Origin: JAICND01 sp040905905 | GTDB taxonomy: Bacteria > Actinomycetota > Acidimicrobiia > Spongiisociales > ZC4RG35 | Reading direction: 5' to 3' | NCBI GenBank assembly: GCA_040905905.1 | Contig: JBBDQN010000004.1 | Span: 1-58,521 of the forward strand | DNA: 58,521 nt | In this document: one piece after another, positions 9,898 through 17,677 of the stretch | Layout of the letters: each line of letters opens with the position of its first letter | Numbering within the stretch: position 1 is the first letter of the stretch | The notes under the pieces: model-generated | The model's database searches: none | What the model was told of the DNA's origin: nothing | What the model saw: the letters and a program-made list of their open reading frames with translations, nothing else | Translations under genes and position numbers: made by a program

Positions 9898-9965
9898 TTA
9901 CTAAGAGACTCAGGGACGGGCCTCTTGTCTCTTTGTCTCTTTTTCTCTTAGTCTCTTGGTCTCTA
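9872..9965. repeat. Two facing arrays of a degenerate 8-base repeat
   Basis: Left side: six consecutive octamers of consensus AGAGACNN from 9872 to 9919, with no spacer. Right side: four full octamers of consensus GTCTCTTN plus a partial unit, from 9927 to 9965, which is the reverse complement unit. The two arrays converge on a GC-rich centre at about 9917-9923 and could fold into one long imperfect hairpin. The left array begins inside the last codons of rlmB and includes its stop codon; the right array ends one base before tRNA-Thr. It may act as terminator or tRNA 5' boundary, but the tandem structure is not explained by that. Confidence 0.8.
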
Positions 9966-10038
9966 GCTGGCGTAGCTCAGTTGGTAGAGCACCCGCCTTG
10001 TAAGCGGGAGAGCGTGGGTTCGATTCCCTCCGCCAGCT
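9966..10038 (+). tRNA. tRNA-Thr (anticodon TGT)
   Basis: Complete 73-base cloverleaf without an encoded CCA. Acceptor stem GCTGGCG/CGCCAGC is perfect, the D-arm is GCTC...GAGC, the anticodon stem CCCGC/GCGGG encloses loop CTTGTAA with TGT at 9999-10001. The T-arm loop TTCGATT is closed by GTGGG/CCCTC with one T-T mismatch at the second pair, a small oddity. Confidence 0.95.
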
Positions 10039-10084
10039 CTCAAATCCACGAGGTAGAACCGACCCACCGATACCCTGGCAGGGG

Positions 10085-10312
10085 ATGTTGGACCAGTTCT
10101 CACGGGAGATTCTCGATTTTGAACGTGGTTGGTGGCAACTGCCGGGCCCCAAGGACGAGATGATCACTGCCCGGTTTGGTTGCAGTGCTGCCGACTACTA
10201 CCGCCACCTGGTGGCGTTGATCGACCATGGCCCCGCCCGGGACTATGACCCTTTGACCGTACGCCGCATACAGAAGATCCGCGACTCCGCCATCCAGGCG
10301 TCCAGGAGCTGA
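10085..10312 (+). CDS. DUF3263 protein
   Basis: 75-residue cytoplasmic protein of the actinobacterial DUF3263 family. The signature is 'EILDFERGWWQLPGPKDEMI...FGCSAADYYRHLVALID', predicted helical and resembling a short DNA-binding domain (similar to part of a sigma-like helix-turn-helix); function unknown. ATG 10085 is preceded by GCAGGGG. It lies one base before a LytR_C protein, the same order as Rv0430-Rv0431 of Mycobacterium tuberculosis (recalled, not searched), so the pair is probably functionally linked. Confidence 0.85.
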   Translation: MLDQFSREILDFERGWWQLPGPKDEMITARFGCSAADYYRHLVALIDHGPARDYDPLTVRRIQKIRDSAIQASRS

Positions 10313-10313
10313 T

Positions 10314-10835
10314 ATGAGCGGCAAACACGCAGCCCCCTTCCGGCTGGGCGACTTCCTGACAATCATCGGAGGAGTTGCCGTCGTGGCCGGTCTGGTCTAC
10401 CTGGGGTTGACCGCTCTCCTGGGCGGCACCCCTACGACCACATCCACTTCTACCACGGCGACACCGACCTCAACCACGATCGCATCGACCACTACCAGCA
10501 CTTCTCCTTCGTCGACCACCACATCCGCCACCACTTCCACAACCTTGGCGATCCGACCACCGGGCGAGGTTCGGGTTCTGGTCCTCAACTCTCTCGGGGT
10601 GGACGGGCTGGCAACACAGGTAAGCAATGAGCTTGCCGACCTCGGTTACACGATGCTGACTCCGGACAACTACAGCCCTCTGCTGGAGCGATCACGGGTG
10701 TGGTTCCTCCCCGGATTCGAAGCAGAAGCGTTTGTGCTGGCGGCCGAACTCCCCGATGCGCTGATCGAGGAGAACCCCGATCTCGCGGTCGAGGCCGACA
10801 TAGTCGTGGTCCTGGGCGACTCGTACGAGTCCTGA
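10314..10835 (+). CDS. Membrane-anchored LytR_C domain protein
   Basis: 173 residues: a short basic cytoplasmic head, one transmembrane helix (about 14-38), a Ser/Thr-rich linker (about 42-78) and a LytR C-terminal domain ('VRVLVLNSLGVDGLATQVSNELADLGY' onward). LytR_C domains occur at the end of LytR-CpsA-Psr cell-wall ligases and alone in actinobacteria, with an inferred cell-envelope role. The catalytic LCP domain is absent. The ribosome site AGGAG overlaps the stop of DUF3263, so the genes are coupled. Confidence 0.85.
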   Translation: MSGKHAAPFRLGDFLTIIGGVAVVAGLVYLGLTALLGGTPTTTSTSTTATPTSTTIASTTTSTSPSSTTTSATTSTTLAIRPPGEVRVLVLNSLGVDGLATQVSNELADLGYTMLTPDNYSPLLERSRVWFLPGFEAEAFVLAAELPDALIEENPDLAVEADIVVVLGDSYES

Positions 10836-11699
10836 GTGTCGGCTCCATGGAGCCGGTCGAGCAGTAGCTGGCCGTTGGGCTCCCTTGCGGTCTTGTTGGC
10901 GGTCCTCGTGGCGGGTGGGGTGGGAGTTGCTTCGACAATTCTCTCCCCCGGGTTGGCCCTTGATCTCATCTCGTTATGGCCGGGGCTGATCCCGGCCCTG
11001 ATCGGCGTGGTCGTCGTCAGTTTTCGCCGCGCCTGGCGGCGGCGGGTCGGTGCAATGCCGCAGCTTCTCGTTTTGTCCTGGTTGGCCCTGGGCGTTGCCG
11101 CCCATGCCGATGGTTGGCCTCCGCTCCCGTCGTCCTCCGCCGAACTCGAGGGTCCCGACGACACCTTCGCCTCATCTTCTCTCGAGGTGCACCTGAATGG
11201 CCGTCTCGAAGTGACGGCCGGACTCGATCCCCACTTGTACGCGGTGGAGTTCATCAGGCGGGGCGGCGAGGTCGGAGTGGCCGAAGCGGAAGAGCTCAGC
11301 CTCGATGAGTCGATCTCGGTTGCATTACATGACGCCGGGACCACTCCATTCTTCCGGTATGCAGGCTGGCACATATTTCTCTCCACTCAGCCAACCTGGA
11401 ATCTGAACCTTGGTGGCGTCATCGGAGCCGACCTCAGGGGGCTTCTGTTATCTGATGTGAGCGCGGCTGGGAATGGCTGGCTGCGGCTCGGTTCGTACAC
11501 CACCACCATCCCCCTCGAGTTGAGCGGTGGTCCCTTTGAGGTGACGATCCCCGCCCTGTCCCCTGTGTTCATTATGGGTGAGGCCCACGTCCCGCCCACC
11601 TGGGTTGCGGTCGACGGTGGCTACCGCGCCCCCACAGAAGGTGAGGGCCTGGTGATCTCGATCATCGAGGGAGCGTCGGTCTCCATAGTAGAGGCGTAG
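10836..11699 (+). CDS. Membrane protein with toastrack-like beta domain
   Basis: 287 residues. The N-terminus has two or three hydrophobic helices (about 14-95) separated by a basic loop RRAWRRR. The C-terminal part (about 115-287) is beta-rich: repeated short strands such as 'WNLNLGGVIGADLRGLLLSDV' and 'GPFEVTIPALSPVFIMGEAHVP' recall the toastrack domain of LiaF-like and DUF2154 proteins that sense envelope stress. That is a pattern resemblance only. GTG 10836 directly abuts the stop of the LytR_C gene, so it is likely the third gene of an envelope operon. Confidence 0.55.
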   Translation: MSAPWSRSSSSWPLGSLAVLLAVLVAGGVGVASTILSPGLALDLISLWPGLIPALIGVVVVSFRRAWRRRVGAMPQLLVLSWLALGVAAHADGWPPLPSSSAELEGPDDTFASSSLEVHLNGRLEVTAGLDPHLYAVEFIRRGGEVGVAEAEELSLDESISVALHDAGTTPFFRYAGWHIFLSTQPTWNLNLGGVIGADLRGLLLSDVSAAGNGWLRLGSYTTTIPLELSGGPFEVTIPALSPVFIMGEAHVPPTWVAVDGGYRAPTEGEGLVISIIEGASVSIVEA

Positions 11700-11714
11700 G
11701 TACACTGACCGCCG

Positions 11715-12974
11715 ATGCCAAGCGAGACCTCGCTCGACCGTTTACGGCGGGTAGCTCTAGTCATCTGGTCTGCGATCGGTGCAGCGGCGTTGTTATGGCT
11801 CTTCTTCCTGATCGCCGACAGCGTTCGCATCATCTGGATGCCACTCGTCTTTGGAGCGGGCCTGGTCTTCCTATTGAACCCCTTCGTCAACTCCCTCGTT
11901 CGAATCCGCATCCCGCGGGTGGCTGGCACCTTCCTTGCTTTTTTCGTGATGGCCGGTCTCCTGGTTGCCGCCGGATTCTTGCTGGTTCCCCTGGTCCGTC
12001 AGCAAGCGACGGAATTCGCGACAGCGCTCCCGGATCTTTACGGCACCGTTGTGATCTGGTTGGAAGACATCGGCGAGAGATTCGGGGTCGAGCTCGCCCC
12101 AATTCTCACAGTCGACAACATTGCTGCCTGGATCCAGGACCCGGCCAATCAGGCCACCATTCAGGAGGTCATTGGGAACTTCGGGTCGGGAGCGGGACAC
12201 CTAATCAGAGGTGTGGCCGAAGGGCTAGCCGTCTTGGTTTTGGCCCCGCTACTGGCGTTGTACATGTTGATCGACCTGCCCCGAACGAAGAAGATGGCGA
12301 CCGAACTCACTCCTCCCGGGTATCGGGAGGAGGCCGTGTTCGTGGCCCGTCAGGTCACCACCGCTTTGGGCAGTTTTGTCCGGGGTCAACTGCTTGTGGC
12401 CTTCATCGTCGGCGTAGCCTCATCGATCGGGCTCTACTTCCTCGATCTTCCCTTTTGGGCGATCATTGGAATCCTCTCCGGTGTCTTGAACCTGGTGCCC
12501 TTTGCCGGCCCCATCGTTGGTGGCGCTCTCGCCGCACTGGTCGCACTTCTTGATGGCTCCGTCACCAAGGCGCTGCTGGCGGTGGTCATCTTCACGGCCA
12601 TCCAGCAGACCGACAATCACATCATCACCCCGCTTGTCCAAAGGGCACGGGTCCAGCTCTCGCCGTTGGTCATCGTGTTAGCCCTGATCGTGGGCGGTGC
12701 TTTGGCTGGTCTGCTGGGAGTGTTGGTGGCCGTGCCGCTCACAGCCGCCATCCGAATCATCGCCGGGCACTTCTGGCGCACTCGGGTCTTGGGCCAGTCC
12801 TGGGCAGAGGCTTCCGAACAGATGATCGAAGTAACCCCGCCCCCAGATCGCATCGCCGGTATCCGTCGCCGTCAGGCTTCGGGTCAGCAAAAGCTGTTCG
12901 ACACCGCCGAACATGCCGTCGTCCCGGCCGTTGTGGGTGCCGGCGACGGGTCCGAGCCGGAAGTCGGGGGGTAG
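11715..12974 (+). CDS. AI-2E family transporter (PerM/YdiK type)
   Basis: 419-residue polytopic membrane protein with about seven to eight helices. The arrangement is typical of the family: two helix pairs at the N-terminus, a long amphipathic extracytoplasmic segment (about 90-165), the conserved 'APLLALYMLIDLPR', then the C-terminal core including 'SGVLNLVPFAGPIVGGALAAL' and 'QQTDNHIITPLVQRARVQLSPL' (conserved N-x-I-x-P). The family includes AI-2 exporter TqsA and sodium/proton antiporters, so the substrate is uncertain. Start ATG 11715. Confidence 0.85.
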   Translation: MPSETSLDRLRRVALVIWSAIGAAALLWLFFLIADSVRIIWMPLVFGAGLVFLLNPFVNSLVRIRIPRVAGTFLAFFVMAGLLVAAGFLLVPLVRQQATEFATALPDLYGTVVIWLEDIGERFGVELAPILTVDNIAAWIQDPANQATIQEVIGNFGSGAGHLIRGVAEGLAVLVLAPLLALYMLIDLPRTKKMATELTPPGYREEAVFVARQVTTALGSFVRGQLLVAFIVGVASSIGLYFLDLPFWAIIGILSGVLNLVPFAGPIVGGALAALVALLDGSVTKALLAVVIFTAIQQTDNHIITPLVQRARVQLSPLVIVLALIVGGALAGLLGVLVAVPLTAAIRIIAGHFWRTRVLGQSWAEASEQMIEVTPPPDRIAGIRRRQASGQQKLFDTAEHAVVPAVVGAGDGSEPEVGG

Positions 12975-12978
12975 AGAT

Positions 12979-12994
12979 TCGTCCGATAGGACGA
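12979..12994 (+). terminator. Weak hairpin after the AI-2E gene
   Basis: Perfect six-base stem TCGTCC/GGACGA with a GATA loop, five bases after the stop codon and followed by TATCCCCC. It lacks a U-run, so it would be at best a weak terminator. Confidence 0.3.
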
Positions 12995-13072
12995 TATCCC
13001 CCATCTCGCGCAGCCTGGGAGGTTGCCACCAGGTAAATTCGGCCGGTCGTGGGGCACCAGGTGAACAAGGTC

Positions 13073-14443
13073 ATGAACCGTCTCGAAGCCAGGACGAGCC
13101 CGCGTTTCATATCTGCTGTGACGATGCTGATCGTCCTCGCGGCGATATGGCTGGCTCCACTGCCGGGCGTTGCCCAGGAGGGCGAGCAGGGCGCACAGAT
13201 ACGGGTGTTGGCTAACGATCCCGAGGCCGGTGAAAGGATCCCGGTTGAGGGTGTGAGGGTTGTCATTCTCGACCGCAATGACCAAGTAGTCGGGGAGGCG
13301 GTCACCGACGCTGAGGGAACCGCCCAGATTGCGGTTCCGGTTCCCAGCGTCTATCGGGTAGAGATCGACGCCTCGACGATTCCCGCGGGCATCTCACTGC
13401 GAAGCCCTGATGACATCGCCCGTGAAGTCAACGTGCAAGCCGGACGATTCGCCCAGGCGGTCTTCCAACTTGCAGTCGGAGAAGGCGGTGGGGGAGGCCC
13501 GGTCGGGGCCGGGATCAGCCTGCGGCGGGTGCTTCAGCTCTCCACCGAGGGCATCAAGCTTGGTCTGTTTCTCGCTATGGCCGCCATCGGGCTCTCCCTG
13601 ATTTTTGGAACGACGGGTTTGGTCAACTTTGCTCACGCCGAACTGGTCACCTGGGGAATGCTGGTCGCCTACTTCTTCAACGTGCTCGGGTTTGGTGGGG
13701 TTTTTAGCGAGACCGCACCATGGATTCTGGGTGGTGGTGTTGACTTCTTCACTTCGACGGTGCTTGCCATGATCCTCGGGGGAGCGGTGGGGTGGGCAGC
13801 CGACGCTGGAATTTTTGCTCCCCTCCGTCGTCGTGGCACCGGTCTCATCGCCCAAATGGTTGTGACGATCGGTTTGGGGATCTTCATCAGGTACATCTTC
13901 CTTTATGTCTTCGAGGGTACGGGTCGATTCTTCCGTAGTTACCCGGGTCAGCAGACGATCAGCCTCGGACCGGTGGAAGTGACACCCAAAGACTTGTTTG
14001 CGATGGGAGTGGCAGTCCTGGCCCTGGTCGGCGTTGGGATGGTGCTCCAGCTCACCCGGGTGGGTCGGGCCATGAGGGCGGTGTCGGACAACCGTGACCT
14101 GGCCGCCTCGTCTGGAATCGACGTGCAGCGCGTAATCCGATGGGTTTGGGTGGCTGGTGCCGCTCTGGCCGCCCTGGGAGGCGTCCTGCTGGGTCAGTCC
14201 GACGTCATCAGGTGGGATATCGGCTCCAACGTCTTGCTACTCATGTTTGCCGGTGTGACGCTGGGCGGATTGGGCACGGCGTATGGGGCTCTGATTGGAT
14301 GTTTGCTGGTCGGACTGGGCATCCAGCTCTCGACTCTGTTTGTTGCGTCCGAGTTGCGAAGTGTCGGGGCACTACTCCTGATGGCGGTGATCTTGTTGAT
14401 CCGGCCCCAGGGCATTCTGGGAAGAAAGGAGCGAATCGGGTGA
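13073..14443 (+). CDS. LivH-type ABC permease with N-terminal secreted beta domain
   Basis: 456 residues, about 150 longer than an ordinary LivH. Residues about 15-35 form a signal-like hydrophobic segment ending 'PGVAQ'. Residues 40-130 ('AQIRVLANDPEAGERIPVEGVRVVILDRNDQVVGEAVTDAEG...') look like a carboxypeptidase-regulatory/Ig-like beta sandwich. A glycine-rich linker leads to a full LivH-type permease, 'LGLFLAMAAIGLSLIFGTTGLVNFAHAELVTWG' through 'GIDVQRVIRWVW' and the C-terminal 'LIRPQGILGRKER'. ATG 13073 is preceded by AAGG; GTG 13049 is a weaker option. It heads a permease-permease-ATPase-ATPase operon. The fused head is unusual and may touch the substrate or the receptor outside the cell. 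Confidence 0.85.
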   Translation: MNRLEARTSPRFISAVTMLIVLAAIWLAPLPGVAQEGEQGAQIRVLANDPEAGERIPVEGVRVVILDRNDQVVGEAVTDAEGTAQIAVPVPSVYRVEIDASTIPAGISLRSPDDIAREVNVQAGRFAQAVFQLAVGEGGGGGPVGAGISLRRVLQLSTEGIKLGLFLAMAAIGLSLIFGTTGLVNFAHAELVTWGMLVAYFFNVLGFGGVFSETAPWILGGGVDFFTSTVLAMILGGAVGWAADAGIFAPLRRRGTGLIAQMVVTIGLGIFIRYIFLYVFEGTGRFFRSYPGQQTISLGPVEVTPKDLFAMGVAVLALVGVGMVLQLTRVGRAMRAVSDNRDLAASSGIDVQRVIRWVWVAGAALAALGGVLLGQSDVIRWDIGSNVLLLMFAGVTLGGLGTAYGALIGCLLVGLGIQLSTLFVASELRSVGALLLMAVILLIRPQGILGRKERIG

Positions 14444-15432
14444 ACTGGAGCTCGATCTTCCAACAGGCCATTTCCCAGGCGTTTGGCCTTAACGCGATGG
14501 TCTTTGCCATGGCCACCATCGGGCTCAACGTTCACTTCGGCTACACGGGTCTGCTCAATTTCGGGCATATCGGTTTCGTGGCGATGGGTGGTTACGGGGT
14601 CGGCATGGCCATAACTACCTTCGGACTAAATCCTTATCTGGGTCTGCTGATTGGTGTCATCTATGCCCTGATTTTCGCCCTCATCCTCGGAGTGCCCACG
14701 CTCCGCCTGCGTGGTGATTACCTCGCCATCGTCACCATTGCTGCTTCCGAGGTGTTTCGGATCGTGGTTCGTTCCACCACCTTGGCTCCCTGGACTGGTG
14801 GGAACACCGGCATCACCCAGTTCGCCGCACCCTTCTACGAGTTGAATCCTTTCACAGAGCGCCTCTACTCGTTCGGACCATTCTTCTACACCGGTCCGAA
14901 TCTCTTCATGATCACCATAGGTTGGCCTCTGGTAATCCTGGTCACAGTTGCTATCTGGCAGCTCATGCGCAGTCCCTGGGGTCGGGTGGTCAAGGCCATT
15001 CGCGAAGACGAGGATGCAGCCCGGGCCCTCGGAAAGAACGCTTATTGGTACAAGTTGCAGTCGTTGATGCTGGGCGGGGCGATCGGCGGCCTGGCCGGGA
15101 TCTTGTTGGCCATCGGGAACTCGACTGTCCAACCTGACTATTTCGTCCCTGTGCAGACCTTCTTCCTGTGGGCAGCCTTGATTCTCGGCGGAGTTGGCCG
15201 AATCTGGTCCCCGATCGTTGGCTCGATGCTCTTCTGGGCATTATTGACGATGACGGATGGGGTCATGCGCGGCTTGCAGTCCACCGGAGCAATCCCCAGC
15301 TGGCTCATGGATGGCCCCCAGGTCGGTCAGGTGCGCTTCATGCTCGTGGGGCTGGGCCTGGCCGTATTGATGGTTTATCGACCCCAGGGCATATTCGGAA
15401 GCCGCGAGGAGATGATGCTCGATGCCCGTTGA
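14440..15432 (+). CDS. LivM-type ABC permease
   Basis: 330 residues, eight to nine helices. The LivM signature 'GLNVHFGYTGLLNFGHIGFVAMGGYG' is near the N-terminus, and the cytoplasmic loop 'SPWGRVVKAIREDEDAARALGKNAYWYKL' contacts the ATPase. GTG 14440 overlaps the LivH stop (GTGA) and has AAAGGAG nine bases upstream. Start codons further upstream in this frame lie inside livH and add no domain. It forms the importer channel with the upstream permease; the substrate is an amino acid, urea or short acid by family, not resolvable here. Confidence 0.9.
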   Translation: MNWSSIFQQAISQAFGLNAMVFAMATIGLNVHFGYTGLLNFGHIGFVAMGGYGVGMAITTFGLNPYLGLLIGVIYALIFALILGVPTLRLRGDYLAIVTIAASEVFRIVVRSTTLAPWTGGNTGITQFAAPFYELNPFTERLYSFGPFFYTGPNLFMITIGWPLVILVTVAIWQLMRSPWGRVVKAIREDEDAARALGKNAYWYKLQSLMLGGAIGGLAGILLAIGNSTVQPDYFVPVQTFFLWAALILGGVGRIWSPIVGSMLFWALLTMTDGVMRGLQSTGAIPSWLMDGPQVGQVRFMLVGLGLAVLMVYRPQGIFGSREEMMLDAR

Positions 15433-16339
15433 TACCGTCCCGGGTCCTCTTGCCGGAGTGCCGTATGAGCCAGGTGTCGACAAACCCGATCCCATTCTGA
15501 TCGTGGAGGGGATGCGGAAAGCCTTCGGAGGTCTCATGGCCGTGGATGTTCATAAGGTCTCAATCCAGCGTGGACTCATCACGGCACTTATCGGACCCAA
15601 CGGTGCGGGCAAGACCACGTTCTTCAACCTGTTGACGGGCTTCGACCAGCCCGATAGTGGAGAAACCACATTTGATGGAAAGAGTGTGTCCGGGTTTTCA
15701 CCTTTTCGGCTTGCAAATATGGGCATGGTCCGAACCTTTCAGCTCACCAAGTCCCTCACCAGGCTCAACGTGATCGAAAACATGAAACTGGGGGCCAAGG
15801 GACAGGTGGGTGAGGCGTTTCTCCGGGCGTTTCTCCCCATCTTCTGGAGAGGCCAGGAACGCGAGATCGAGGCCCGGGCCGAGGACCTCCTATCGCGTTT
15901 CCGCCTGGCGCATATGCGTGACGAATACGCCGGGACTCTTTCGGGCGGTCAGCGCAAACTGCTTGAGATGGCCAGAGCCCTCATGGCCGAACCGGATTTG
16001 GTCATGCTCGACGAACCCATGGCCGGGGTGAACCCCGCCCTCACCCAATCTCTCCTTGAACACGTCAAGAGCCTGCGCTCACAAGGAATCACGATTGTGT
16101 TCGTTGAACACGACATGGATGTGGTGCGCGACATCTCGGACTGGGTGGTGGTTATGTCTGAAGGCCGGGTGATTGCGGAAGGCCCGCCAGAGGTGATCGG
16201 TCAGGATCCCGCTGTCATCGATGCGTATCTGGGAGCCCATCACGACGCACCACTGACCGAAGCGCAAGAAGAGCGGCAGCTCGCTGAGATACAGGAGGCG
16301 GAGGCCCAGCTAGACCAGCCCGGAGCAGAACCAACGTGA
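15422..16339 (+). CDS. LivG-type ABC transporter ATP-binding protein
   Basis: ATPase of the first Liv importer, 305 residues. Walker A 'GPNGAGKTT', Q-loop within 'GMVRTFQLTKSLTRLNVIENM', signature 'LSGGQRKLLEMARALM', Walker B 'DLVMLDEPMAG' and switch His in 'VFVEHDMDVV' are all intact. The long insert between Q-loop and signature and the C-terminal 'VIDAYLG' are LivG features. ATG 15422 overlaps livM by 11 bases. An acidic Gln/Glu-rich extension follows residue 265, beyond the usual LivG end. Confidence 0.92.
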   Translation: MPVDTVPGPLAGVPYEPGVDKPDPILIVEGMRKAFGGLMAVDVHKVSIQRGLITALIGPNGAGKTTFFNLLTGFDQPDSGETTFDGKSVSGFSPFRLANMGMVRTFQLTKSLTRLNVIENMKLGAKGQVGEAFLRAFLPIFWRGQEREIEARAEDLLSRFRLAHMRDEYAGTLSGGQRKLLEMARALMAEPDLVMLDEPMAGVNPALTQSLLEHVKSLRSQGITIVFVEHDMDVVRDISDWVVVMSEGRVIAEGPPEVIGQDPAVIDAYLGAHHDAPLTEAQEERQLAEIQEAEAQLDQPGAEPT

Positions 16340-17067
16340 GCGACGATTTCTTCATCCACATCCAAAAGGTCGTCGCCGGTTACGTCCCCGAGGTCAACAT
16401 TCTCAACGGGGTCGATCTCGAACTAAGGAGAGGAGAGCTGGTCGGGATCATCGGTCCCAACGGGGCAGGGAAGTCGACTTTACTCAAGGCTCTTTTTGGC
16501 CTGATCCCGGTCAGGGAGGGCAAGGTTCTGCTCGAGGGGGAGGACATTACCGGCCTGAGGGCTCACGAACTGGTGTCACGGGGGGTGGGATACGTGCCCC
16601 AGGTAGCCAACGTGTTTCCCAGCCTGAGTGTTGAAGAGAACCTGCAAATGGGGGCCTTTCTCCAGCCCAAGAAATTCGACGAGCGGCTCGACTTCGTGAC
16701 GGGCCTCTTTCCACGCCTGGCTGAGAGGCTTTCGCAGCGAGCCGGCTCGCTCTCAGGCGGTGAGCGGCAGATGCTGGCCATGGGACGGGCGCTGATGATG
16801 GAACCGAAGGTTTTGCTCCTCGACGAACCTTCGGCTGGCTTGTCACCGACTCTTCAGGATCAGGTCTTCATACGGGCCCGCCAGATCAACCGGGCTGGCG
16901 TGAGCATCATCATGGTGGAGCAAAATGCCCGTCGTTGTCTTCAGATCTGTGACCGCGGTTATGTACTTGACCAGGGACGCAACGCCTACACCGACACCGG
17001 TGCAGCGCTGCTGCGCGATCCGAAGGTGATCGAGCTCTACCTAGGTACGCTGGCCAAGGTCGACTGA
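16336..17067 (+). CDS. LivF-type ABC transporter ATP-binding protein
   Basis: Second ATPase of the first Liv importer, 243 residues. Walker A 'GPNGAGKST', LivF-type 'VGYVPQVANVFPSLSVEENLQMG', signature 'LSGGERQMLAMGRALMM', Walker B 'VLLLDEPSAGLSP' and the LivF ending 'VIELYLG' are present. In place of the switch-region His-Asp there is the LivF-typical 'MVEQNARRC'. GTG 16336 overlaps the upstream stop (GTGA). The last 27 bases overlap the convergent PfpI-like gene, so no terminator space exists on the plus strand. Confidence 0.92.
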   Translation: MSDDFFIHIQKVVAGYVPEVNILNGVDLELRRGELVGIIGPNGAGKSTLLKALFGLIPVREGKVLLEGEDITGLRAHELVSRGVGYVPQVANVFPSLSVEENLQMGAFLQPKKFDERLDFVTGLFPRLAERLSQRAGSLSGGERQMLAMGRALMMEPKVLLLDEPSAGLSPTLQDQVFIRARQINRAGVSIIMVEQNARRCLQICDRGYVLDQGRNAYTDTGAALLRDPKVIELYLGTLAKVD

Positions 17068-17601
17068 AGAGGGATCGCGTCCTTCGCGGGGGCCATAGGC
17101 CGCCAGGTCGGCAGCGAAGCGAGCGGCGAATCCTGCCGACACTGAGCCGGATGCTGTGATGATCCTGCCTGAGGTGACTACGTCTTCGTTGACGGGTTTA
17201 GCTCCGAAGTGCAGAAGATGGGGGTGGGAGAGCCAGTGCCCAGTCACTCGTTGCCCTCTGAGCAAACCGGCGGCGGCCAGAGCTAGCGACCCGGTAGAGA
17301 TCGCCAAGAGAACCGCGGGTGGCGCCGAAAGACGACGCAGCGCTGCAGTGATGCTCTGATCCAATGCGAGTTCGAGCGAGCCAAAACCGCCGGGGAGCAG
17401 CATCAGAGTGGGAACCTCGTCGACGGCGGTCAATCCGATGTCAGCATGGAACGACATGGGCGGATCATGACCCGGAACAGGACCGCGTTCCCTTCCGGCC
17501 CACACCACGTCGAGTCCCAGGCGTTCGTGCAGGATCTCAAGGGGCCCGACGACCTCCCGGGTCGCCACTCCTGCGGGGAGCAGTACGACCATGCGTGGCA
17601 T
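17041..17601 (-). CDS. DJ-1/PfpI-family protein, nucleophile Cys replaced
   Basis: 186-residue single-domain protein of the DJ-1/PfpI superfamily, closest in pattern to isocyanide-hydratase-like and transcription-regulator-type members ('VGPLEILHERLGLDVVWAG', 'PTLMLLPGGFG', 'AAAGLLRGQRVTGHWLSHP'). At the nucleophile elbow the usual VCTG reads ISTG, so the catalytic Cys is Ser (residue 102), while Glu16 and His are kept. It may be a non-catalytic or altered enzyme. ATG 17601 is used; Met4 is an alternative. It is downstream of the SBP terminator and convergent with livF. Confidence 0.8.
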   Translation of the reverse strand: MPRMVVLLPAGVATREVVGPLEILHERLGLDVVWAGRERGPVPGHDPPMSFHADIGLTAVDEVPTLMLLPGGFGSLELALDQSITAALRRLSAPPAVLLAISTGSLALAAAGLLRGQRVTGHWLSHPHLLHFGAKPVNEDVVTSGRIITASGSVSAGFAARFAADLAAYGPREGRDPSSVDLGQRT

Positions 17602-17626
17602 GGATCAAAGGTTAATCGCAACCGAA

Positions 17627-17658
17627 AGAGGGACCGGCTCGAGTGAGCCGGTCCCTCT
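17627..17658 (-). terminator. Rho-independent terminator behind the Liv substrate-binding protein
   Basis: Perfect 14-base stem (AGAGGGACCGGCTC with its exact complement) and a four-base loop. On the minus strand it is followed by TTTCGG. It lies 20 bases after the receptor gene stop and before the PfpI-like start, so it should insulate the receptor transcript. Confidence 0.85.
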
Positions 17659-17677
17659 GGTCAGTCGTATCGGTTGA

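Noticed and set aside
9872..9965. CRISPR-like array
   Set aside because: Units are 7-8 bases with no spacers and no cas genes nearby.
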